DNA of 56,743 nucleotides from Nitrospira sp. ST-bin5 (GTDB lineage: Bacteria > Nitrospirota > Nitrospiria > Nitrospirales > Nitrospiraceae), in NCBI GenBank assembly GCA_002083555.1, contig MSXN01000003.1:1-56743 (forward strand). Direction: 5' to 3'. Within the stretch, counting starts at the first letter, position 1. Every line of letters begins with the position of its first letter. The position numbers were made by a program, and so were the translations under genes. Below are positions 35,053 to 41,626 of this stretch, piece after piece. The notes beneath the pieces were generated by a model. It saw only the letters and a program-made list of their open reading frames with translations, ran no database searches and was not told the origin of the DNA.

Positions 35053-36249
35053 TCAGTTCAATATGGTCTGAATACGCTCGCAGACGTATTCAGCAAACGG
35101 AAGCCCGCAAGTAAATGCTGGAGAAACTGCGTTCAACACATGCATTGAATCGCGATCGCCCTCCAAAACAAAATCCATCTCTAGTTTACGTTTCTTTATA
35201 TCGACAAGTTGCGCGCGGATTCCCGGCGTCCCCCAAGTCTGGTAATGCTCAAGCTTGACACCTTCTGCCAGCTCACTGGCGAGTGAAACCATCTTGGATC
35301 GTGAATACTTTCCCATTTCTTTTATCGCAAGTTTTCTGAAGTCAAAATTAGAATTGGCGAGCAAACCCAATCCTCTTATGGCCACTTCGATAAACTCATC
35401 CCATTGAAAGTTTGCCATGCCTGCATACTGTTCCCGCCAGAATCCTGGGATGGCAGTCGGACCGATCTTGGCTTTTCCGCTGGCAGCAACCGTAAAATGA
35501 ACACCCAGGAATGGATTCTTCAAATCCGGCACTGGATAAATATTCGTACGGATCGATCCGACTGGCTCGTTTGAGTAAAGATAGAGTCCCTTGAATGGCA
35601 GAATGCGATAATGTTCAGAAAACCCGTAATCGCGGGCGATGCGGTCCGCATAAAGTCCAGCTGCATTCACTACATACCCAACATCATAGGCACCCTGGCT
35701 GGTCATCACACGTCCCTGGGCCGATCTTAGATAGCGAACCCCACAATGGATCTGAACCCCCTCTTCCCCAGCGTCCTGCCTCATTGCTTGCATTACCTTG
35801 GAGGGATCAACAGTCGACGTTGCGGGAGAAAACAATGCCCGTTCACAGGTCTTGGCTCGGGGCTCAATAGCCTTGGCATCTTTCTCGGATAATTCCTCAA
35901 TCGGAATCCCGTTCGCCCGCCCTCTTCGGAGCAACTCATCTAGCCCGGCATGATCAGCATGATCCTTGGCAACGACTAACTTCCCGCATCTGTTTAGCGG
36001 AATATTCTTTGCCTCACAGTATTTCGTTAGCAGACGATTCCCCTGCCAGGTAAACTTAGCCTTAAGGCTTTCTGGAGAGTAATAGAATCCGGCATGTAAT
36101 ACGCCGCTGTTTCGGCCACTTGCATGAAGCCCGCAGTCAGCCTCTTTCTCAAGCAAATGTACTGAGGCATCAGGAAATTTGCGTCGAAGCCCTCTGGCAA
36201 CATTTAGGCCGATGACGCCGCCGCCAATTACAAGGAAATCAGCTTTCAC
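35053..36249 (-). CDS. LhgO-like FAD-dependent oxidoreductase
   Basis: A 398-residue DAO-family flavoprotein. The FAD-binding GGGVIGLNVARGL, EKEADCGLHASGRNSGVLHAG (typical of L-2-hydroxyglutarate oxidase), YVVNAAGLYADRIA, FHFT-like LGVHFTVAASGKAKIGPTA and the ending AEYVCERIQTILN are seen. LhgO oxidises L-2-hydroxyglutarate, but an enzyme of this family in the middle of a CDP-sugar set may act on a sugar-linked hydroxy acid (inference). The start is a GTG at 36249, 7 bases after the RfbF stop. Local base composition looks somewhat more AT-rich than its neighbours, by eye. Confidence 0.85.
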   Translation of the reverse strand: MKADFLVIGGGVIGLNVARGLRRKFPDASVHLLEKEADCGLHASGRNSGVLHAGFYYSPESLKAKFTWQGNRLLTKYCEAKNIPLNRCGKLVVAKDHADHAGLDELLRRGRANGIPIEELSEKDAKAIEPRAKTCERALFSPATSTVDPSKVMQAMRQDAGEEGVQIHCGVRYLRSAQGRVMTSQGAYDVGYVVNAAGLYADRIARDYGFSEHYRILPFKGLYLYSNEPVGSIRTNIYPVPDLKNPFLGVHFTVAASGKAKIGPTAIPGFWREQYAGMANFQWDEFIEVAIRGLGLLANSNFDFRKLAIKEMGKYSRSKMVSLASELAEGVKLEHYQTWGTPGIRAQLVDIKKRKLEMDFVLEGDRDSMHVLNAVSPAFTCGLPFAEYVCERIQTILN

Positions 36250-36255
36250 AGCTGC

Positions 36256-37026
36256 TTACCAGACTTTCCATGGAGCCTTACCGGATTGCCACAGTTCTTC
36301 CAGGTAGTTTTTTTCCTTCAGCGTGTCCATGCACGACCAAAACCCGTAGTGTTTAAAACCCATCATCTGTCCCTCGTGGGCCAGCTGTTCGACAGGATCG
36401 CGCTCCCAAATTGTGTCATCGCCAGAAATATAGTCGAGCGCTTTTGTATTGAGCACGAAGAATCCCCCGTTAATCCACCCTTCCCCGGCCTCGGGCTTTT
36501 CGAAGAACTCCCTCACACTATCGCCGTCAAACCCGATGCGCCCGAAGCGCGCAGGCGACCGCACCGAGGTCATCGTGGCTAGCTTGCCATGAGACCGATG
36601 AAATTCCACGAGTTTCGTGATATTGAGATCCGCCACCCCGTCCCCGTAGGTGAGCATAAACATCTCGTCGTTCCCCAGCCACTTCCTGAGGCGACGGACC
36701 CGTCCGCCTGTTTGCGTTCCTGCACCTGTATCGACGAGATGGACCGTCCATTTTGGCTGGATGCCATCATGAATGGTCGCTTTCCCGGTCGACAGGTCAA
36801 TCGAGAGATCGTTGTTGATCGCGACGAAATTCAGGAAGTACTCTTTTACAATCTCTCCCTTATAGCCGAGCGCGACCACAAACTCCGTCACCCCGTGCAC
36901 CGCATGAATCTGCATGATGTGCCACAAGATCGGCTTCCCGCCGATTTCAACCATCGGCTTTGGCTTCAGCGTGGTCTCCTCGGATAGCCGGGTTCCCAAA
37001 CCACCTGCAAGGATCACTGCCTTCAT
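36256..37026 (-). CDS. rfbF: Glucose-1-phosphate cytidylyltransferase
   Basis: A 256-residue nucleotidyltransferase of full RfbF length. AVILAGGLGTRLSEETTLKPKPM with the conserved lysines, PMVEIGGKPILWHIM, FVVALGYKGEIVKEYF, TYGDGVADLNI and GGFFVLNTKALDY are all RfbF hallmarks. It makes CDP-glucose, the entry point for CDP-dideoxy and branched sugars. The usual next enzyme, CDP-glucose 4,6-dehydratase (RfbG), is not obvious in the window. The ATG at 37026 has GGAGG five bases upstream. Its neighbours on the downstream side form the branched-sugar set. Confidence 0.94.
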   Translation of the reverse strand: MKAVILAGGLGTRLSEETTLKPKPMVEIGGKPILWHIMQIHAVHGVTEFVVALGYKGEIVKEYFLNFVAINNDLSIDLSTGKATIHDGIQPKWTVHLVDTGAGTQTGGRVRRLRKWLGNDEMFMLTYGDGVADLNITKLVEFHRSHGKLATMTSVRSPARFGRIGFDGDSVREFFEKPEAGEGWINGGFFVLNTKALDYISGDDTIWERDPVEQLAHEGQMMGFKHYGFWSCMDTLKEKNYLEELWQSGKAPWKVW

Positions 37027-37037
37027 GACCGTCCTCC

Positions 37038-37187
37038 TTAGTTGAAAATCAGCTCGACTCGCTCGCAGACTGCGTTCAGTGCGCCCGACAAGAACAGCAC
37101 GCTATTCTCTTCTCCTGATGCCTCAACGCGAGGGCATACCCAACTCTGCGACAATCCCTCTCTCGCCCTGAACTCACGAATACACAT
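37038..37187 (-). pseudogene. Possible remnant of an LhgO-like gene 3' end (49-codon frame)
   Basis: A short open frame of 49 codons in the 256-base gap between Wzt and RfbF. Its last residues, AVCERVELIFN, resemble the end of the LhgO-like protein, YVCERIQTILN. At DNA level TCGCTCGCAGAC matches ACGCTCGCAGAC at 11 of 12 positions (plus strand). In both places the stop is followed by an A/G-rich ribosome site and an ATG about ten bases later. No Shine-Dalgarno lies before its ATG. It may be the tail of a lost duplicate, or chance; translation is not supported. Confidence 0.35.
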
Positions 37188-37228
37188 GAGTCGAACCCGC
37201 GTTCAGGCAACGGGGCAGCCACGCTGCT

Positions 37229-37282
37229 GTTCGCCTGCGCGGGGAAGAGATCTCGCCGCGCTGAACAATCCTGGAGGCGAAC
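37229..37282. repeat. Nested inverted repeat after Wzt stop
   Basis: An outer stem GTTCGCCT (37229-37236) / AGGCGAAC (37275-37282) of 8 bp encloses an inner stem GCGCGG (37237-37242) / CCGCGC (37256-37261). There are 13 unpaired bases on one side. It begins immediately after the Wzt stop codon on the minus strand. It may be an mRNA 3' end structure or a transcription pause; no T-run follows. Confidence 0.4.
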
Positions 37283-38581
37283 TTATTGGCTATCCCTAGA
37301 AGAATTGGAGTTGGTGGTCCACTTCAGGAGAGGTCGAATTTTCCCCGGAATGTCACCGGTATAATCGCCGCGAGCCGTAATCCCCTCGTTGCTCTCAGTC
37401 ACATGAAAAGCCACCGCCTCCGGATAATCACAATGCTCATGGAATGGAGCCTCTCGTACTAAGCCGCCCCCCACGATGACCGTTCCCTCACCAAAAAAGT
37501 GCCCGGGAACCCATACCGTACTTGAGTACCGTCCCACAGGACGGGGACGCCGTAACCAGTTTGGATCACGATCATTAGACACAAAGAGGGTCTCCCCTTC
37601 GTCGCTTTTGAACCCAAAATTCGGCACCAAGATATGGCCAGGCTGAAGCACTTCATATTCGAGCTCGACCCCGACGGCCTCTCCGATGTCGACGGTATCG
37701 GTGACGATCCCCTTTTCGGTCCGCACTCGCACCGCGCACAGACGCGCAATATCGTCTTGAGGGGCCTTCGTCGGATCGAGCCACTCCCGACACCCGGTCA
37801 GCGCACCGGAATTGTATAAGTATTCCCCTACGATCTCATGTGTGGGCCCCTGCTTCACGAGCCGGCCACCCTGGAGAAAGATGGCCTTATTGCATAACCG
37901 TGCGACGGCCGACATGTTGTGAGAGACAAAGATCACCGTCCTCCCCTTCTCCCCGATGTCATGCATTTTGTTCATACATTTCTGCTGAAACTGCGAGTCC
38001 CCGACGGCCAGGACTTCATCCACGATCAAGATTTCCGGGTCCAGATGCGCGCCGACCGCAAATGCGAGACGAACATACATCCCGCTGGAATAGCGCTTGA
38101 CCGGGGTATCGATATACTTGTCGATCCCCGAGAACTCGACGATTTCATCAAACTTCTTGTCAATTTCGGCCTTCTTCATCCCTAGGATAATGCCGCTCAG
38201 GTAAATATTGTCGCGTCCCGTCAATTCAGGATGGAACCCTGTTCCTACCTCCAGCAATGTCCCGACCCTTCCAAACATTTGCGCACGACCGCTCGTTGGT
38301 TCGGTGATCCGAGACAGAAGCTTCAGGAGGGTGCTCTTCCCCGCTCCGTTTCGTCCGATGATCCCAACGACATCCCCAGTCTCTACTTCAAATGACACAT
38401 CGCGAATCGGCCACACCTCTTCTCGTCTCGGCGAGGAAGATGGAGGGGCGCCCTTCATCCGCAGCATCCGCTGAACGCCTTGCGTAAAGCGTTCGGCGAG
38501 GCCTGACTCCCCTCGGCTTTTGCCAATCATGATTTCGTATTTTTTGGAGAGCTGTTCAACTCGGATTGCGACATTACCCAT
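37283..38581 (-). CDS. wzt: ABC exporter ATPase Wzt with C-terminal sugar-binding-type domain
   Basis: A 432-residue polysaccharide ABC ATPase. Residues 1-250 contain Walker A IIGRNGAGKSTLLKLL, the signature YSSGMYVRLAFAVGAHL and Walker B ILIVDEVLAVGD, then the H-loop VIFVSHNMSAV. Residues 290-430 form an extra beta-sandwich domain of the Wzt_C kind (VGVELEYEVLQPG, VPNFGFKSDEGETLF, FFGEGTVIVGGGL). In E. coli O8/O9a that domain recognises the terminal cap of the chain, so a capping modification may gate export here. It lies next to Wzm, 74 bases downstream. Confidence 0.94.
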   Translation of the reverse strand: MGNVAIRVEQLSKKYEIMIGKSRGESGLAERFTQGVQRMLRMKGAPPSSSPRREEVWPIRDVSFEVETGDVVGIIGRNGAGKSTLLKLLSRITEPTSGRAQMFGRVGTLLEVGTGFHPELTGRDNIYLSGIILGMKKAEIDKKFDEIVEFSGIDKYIDTPVKRYSSGMYVRLAFAVGAHLDPEILIVDEVLAVGDSQFQQKCMNKMHDIGEKGRTVIFVSHNMSAVARLCNKAIFLQGGRLVKQGPTHEIVGEYLYNSGALTGCREWLDPTKAPQDDIARLCAVRVRTEKGIVTDTVDIGEAVGVELEYEVLQPGHILVPNFGFKSDEGETLFVSNDRDPNWLRRPRPVGRYSSTVWVPGHFFGEGTVIVGGGLVREAPFHEHCDYPEAVAFHVTESNEGITARGDYTGDIPGKIRPLLKWTTNSNSSRDSQ

Positions 38582-38655
38582 ACAGAATTACCCTCGATCA
38601 ATGCTCACGCTAAACTACTGAGCTTATCCTATCGCTCATGCTGGATTTTGAGTAG

Positions 38656-39495
38656 CTAAATCACATCGGCGAACGTATTGGCCATCCGGTTGAAGTATGC
38701 CATCCCCAAGAGAAGAGCCACTGAGATGGTCACGATGTTCACCGCCAGAAACACCGGGTCCGGCGCAGGGGTGCCCAATAGTGCCCATCTAAATCCCCCT
38801 ATTACCCCAACCATCGGATTGAGATTATAGAACGCCTGCCATTCTTGAGGGACCATGCTGGCTGAGTAGGCAACAGGGGATCCGAACATCCAGACCTGGG
38901 TTAAGAGCGGGATCAGCGCCGCAACATCACGATACTTCACAAATAAGGCTGACAACCATAGGCTCACGGACAGTGACGCCAGGACCGTCAGCGCCAAGAA
39001 CAGCGGAACCGTTGCCAGCTTCCATGTCGGAAGCACTCCAAACCATAGCATCATGGCAATCAACAGCAGAAAGGCGATCGCAAAATCCAGGAGACCACCC
39101 AAGGTCGCTGAAAGAGGGATGATCAGCCGAGGAAAGTATATCTTCGTAATCAAGTTTGACTCGGCCACGACGCTGAATCCGCCCCGATCAAGGCTCTTGG
39201 AAAAATAGGTCCACGGCACCAATGCCGCATATGCAAATAAAGGATACGGGATTCCATCGGATGGCAATTGTGCAATCTTACTGAATACAACGGTAAACAC
39301 CAGCATCATGAACAACGGTTGAACCACTGCCCAGGCCAACCCCATCACGGTCTGTGAGTACCTCGCTTTGAGATCCCGCCAAGCCAAGAAATAGAGCAAT
39401 TCACGATAATCCCAAAACGACCTCAACTTCAGGTCAAACCAACTCTTGTTTGGCTCGATGACAACAAGGGATGAGCTATGTCTCACGGCATACAC
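38656..39495 (-). CDS. wzm: ABC exporter permease Wzm
   Basis: A 279-residue ABC-2 type permease with about six membrane spans (VVQPLFMMLVFTVVFSKIA, LIIPLSATLGGLLDFAIAF, LLIAMMLWFGVLPTW, LFLALTVLASLSVSLWLSAL, VFLAVNIVTISVALLLG). The N-terminal amphipathic part FWDYRELLYFLAWRDLKARY and the YSASMVPQEWQAFYNLNPM segment are typical of Wzm. It moves undecaprenyl-linked polysaccharide across the inner membrane with Wzt. The start codon is a GTG at 39495 or 39486. Confidence 0.93.
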   Translation of the reverse strand: MYAVRHSSSLVVIEPNKSWFDLKLRSFWDYRELLYFLAWRDLKARYSQTVMGLAWAVVQPLFMMLVFTVVFSKIAQLPSDGIPYPLFAYAALVPWTYFSKSLDRGGFSVVAESNLITKIYFPRLIIPLSATLGGLLDFAIAFLLLIAMMLWFGVLPTWKLATVPLFLALTVLASLSVSLWLSALFVKYRDVAALIPLLTQVWMFGSPVAYSASMVPQEWQAFYNLNPMVGVIGGFRWALLGTPAPDPVFLAVNIVTISVALLLGMAYFNRMANTFADVI

Positions 39496-39642
39496 CTCAC
39501 TGGTTACGCACTATGGGTTGGATCCTGTTCTCAAAGCACCGGAGCCGATAGCCGGCAGATCGCATCACTACAGCGCACAGAGGCTGTAGCGATCCTTGTT
39601 TGATGGCAATGCTAACTTTCGATGAGCGTGAACCCGGAATTC

Positions 39643-39660
39643 CTGACGCCTCGGCGTCAG
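39643..39660. repeat. Perfect 8-bp palindrome over the deacetylase stop
   Basis: CTGACGCC / GGCGTCAG with a 2-base centre overlaps the deacetylase stop codon and lies about 160 bases before Wzm. It marks a possible boundary between the export/initiation genes and the ABC exporter genes. No T-run follows on the minus strand, so it is not a convincing intrinsic terminator. Confidence 0.4.
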
Positions 39661-40556
39661 CTGGGAAACGCAACAGGAGACTCCGCAGGACAAGTTGCTC
39701 TACCCATTTCTTTCTGGAAGACAGCGATGTCTCGAATAGTTCCAAACTTGAAATCCGCAAGCAACTGCTTCAATCGAACCTGGGTCTTATCGAGATTTAG
39801 ATAGTGCCGAAACTGTGAGAGCCACGATCCGTTCATACGAGGCTGTTGAGGGTCGATCTCCCAGGGATGGAGATACATGACGAGCGTGGATCCCTGACTT
39901 TCGAGCCGTTGGAGCAACGCTCTGGATACCGCATAAGGGAACAACCGAAAGTATCCCCCTCCCGCCACAGGAATCTGAAATCCCAGTGCCTTATATGTTG
40001 ACGGGGGAACCTCCCAGATTGCACCTGCCGAAGTGCAGAATTGAAACATTTCTCCCGGACGCGTCTCCTTTTCCGTCCGATGAAATCGATCGTACACACT
40101 GGAATCGTACTGATATCCTTCTTCGACCAATATCGAGAGCGCCCACTCGGTCTCGGAGGTGATGGAAAAGCTGGGCGCTCGATAGCCCACGACGGGACTT
40201 CCGATCAGGTCTTCCAAGATTTTTTTGGCCATTCGCACATCTTGACGAAATCGCTCCGGAGACTGAGTCGTCACCAATTCATGGCCATATCCATGGGATG
40301 CCACCTCATGCCCCTGAGCCGCCAGCGACTTGACCAGGTCTGGATGCCGCTCCGCCACCCATCCCAGGATAAAAAACGTGGCCTTCATTCCATGCGTCGC
40401 GAGGAGGTCCGCCAGTAATCGCGTATTTCTCTCGACCCGGCTTTCGTACTGCCCCCATTGCTGTCGTCTCTCGTCCGACCAGAATGCCGAAACTTGAAAA
40501 TGCTCCTCGACGTCAAAGGAAAGACAATGAATGGGCCTCTCCGCTGCCAGGCTCAT
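39657..40556 (-). CDS. Polysaccharide deacetylase, XrtA-associated (DUF3473)
   Basis: A 299-residue CE4-type deacetylase. The NodB-domain motifs are LSFDVEEHFQVSAFW (catalytic Asp and metal-binding Asp), HEVASHGYGHELV (metal His pair), VGYRAPSFSI and the C-terminal YLHPWEIDPQQPR. The last part (DUF3473) is typical of the TIGR03006 subfamily found with exosortase A. It removes N-acetyl groups from the polysaccharide or its precursor. The ATG overlaps the sugar transferase stop as ATGA (40553-40556). Confidence 0.92.
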   Translation of the reverse strand: MSLAAERPIHCLSFDVEEHFQVSAFWSDERRQQWGQYESRVERNTRLLADLLATHGMKATFFILGWVAERHPDLVKSLAAQGHEVASHGYGHELVTTQSPERFRQDVRMAKKILEDLIGSPVVGYRAPSFSITSETEWALSILVEEGYQYDSSVYDRFHRTEKETRPGEMFQFCTSAGAIWEVPPSTYKALGFQIPVAGGGYFRLFPYAVSRALLQRLESQGSTLVMYLHPWEIDPQQPRMNGSWLSQFRHYLNLDKTQVRLKQLLADFKFGTIRDIAVFQKEMGRATCPAESPVAFPS

Positions 40557-41626
40557 CGCGCACCTTCTCCTCGCAGAATGACTCGTATGGTCTCAATCAG
40601 AATGCGAAGATCCAGCCGCAGAGAGAGGTACTTGACGTAATAGAGATCATACTGCAGCTTTACGTGGGAATCTTCCGCCGAGGCTCCGTACCGAAACTGA
40701 GTTTGAGCCCATCCGGTAATTCCCGGTCGAACGACATGCCGGAGGTCATAAAAAGGGATGACCGATCTCAATTCCTGAACAAAGACCGGTCGCTCAGGAC
40801 GTGGCCCCACGAGACTCATCTCGCCATGAATGACATTGATGAGCTGCGGTAATTCATCGAGCCTCCACTTTCGTAAATACCACCCCACCCGTGAGATTCT
40901 GGGATCCCGCTCCGATGTCCACCTGGCCCCCCCTTTTTCCGCATCCGTAAACATAGAGCGAAACTTCCAGATCATATAGGGCTGCGCGCGAAGGCCCACC
41001 CGAACCTGGCGATAGAAAATCGGCCCAGGAGAATCCAGCTTAATGAGTATCCCGATCACGGCCAAGAGGGGAAGGATAAGCACAAGACCTATCGATGCGG
41101 TCAGCAGATCGATCGAACGCTTCATCGTTCTGACAACGATGCCTCGCTTAAACTCTCTGGAGAAAATGATCGCGCTGGGCTTCAAGTCATCGATTGAAAG
41201 CCGACCGGACTCTTCCTCATAGAGATGATTACCATCCCAAATGTCGACTCCCATCCCCTTCAAGTCCAGCAATACTTGGACGGGAAGCACAGCTCGGCGA
41301 TCCTCCAAACATACCGCGATCGTATCAACCCGATCGCGTTCAACCACCGAAAGAAGTTGGTCTATGGTCCCCAGAATCTTCACACCGGATAACTCTGTAC
41401 CGACTTGTGCGCTTTCCTTGGCGAGAAAACCGATGACGTCGGTAAATACTCTGCTCCTCGATACCAGCACGGAGCACAGATTGTTCGCCAGCGACCCAAC
41501 CCCTAATATCAGGATTCGCCGACGCGCCCCAGGCACCCTAAAGATCGCCTTTGGGGCATGATCGACAGGCAAGATCACCAGTTTCTCCGTGCGTGATCTA
41601 TCTGAGTTGGGTACGGTGAGGTTCAT
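40553..41626 (-). CDS. Undecaprenyl-phosphate sugar phosphotransferase (TIGR03013-like), short form
   Basis: A 357-residue initiating sugar-phosphate transferase. Residues 35-150 form a Rossmann-like domain (ILILGVGSLANNLCSVL). Residues 160-357 form the polyprenol-phosphate transferase, with the membrane-inserted helix LLTASIGLVLILPLLAVIGI, IFYRQVRVGLRAQPYMIWKFRSM, WRLDELPQLINVIHGEMSLVGPRPERP and RPGITGWAQ. Family members usually also have four or five N-terminal membrane helices, missing here. The start chosen is the ATG at 41626 with AAGG upstream, overlapping the kinase gene by 29 bases. It starts glycan synthesis on the lipid carrier. Confidence 0.9.
   Translation of the reverse strand: MNLTVPNSDRSRTEKLVILPVDHAPKAIFRVPGARRRILILGVGSLANNLCSVLVSRSRVFTDVIGFLAKESAQVGTELSGVKILGTIDQLLSVVERDRVDTIAVCLEDRRAVLPVQVLLDLKGMGVDIWDGNHLYEEESGRLSIDDLKPSAIIFSREFKRGIVVRTMKRSIDLLTASIGLVLILPLLAVIGILIKLDSPGPIFYRQVRVGLRAQPYMIWKFRSMFTDAEKGGARWTSERDPRISRVGWYLRKWRLDELPQLINVIHGEMSLVGPRPERPVFVQELRSVIPFYDLRHVVRPGITGWAQTQFRYGASAEDSHVKLQYDLYYVKYLSLRLDLRILIETIRVILRGEGAR

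Noticed and set aside
37180..37205. GGGTTCGACTC on the minus strand, like a tRNA T-loop
   Set aside because: The flanking bases do not pair as a T-stem, and no anticodon arm or acceptor stem was found around it.
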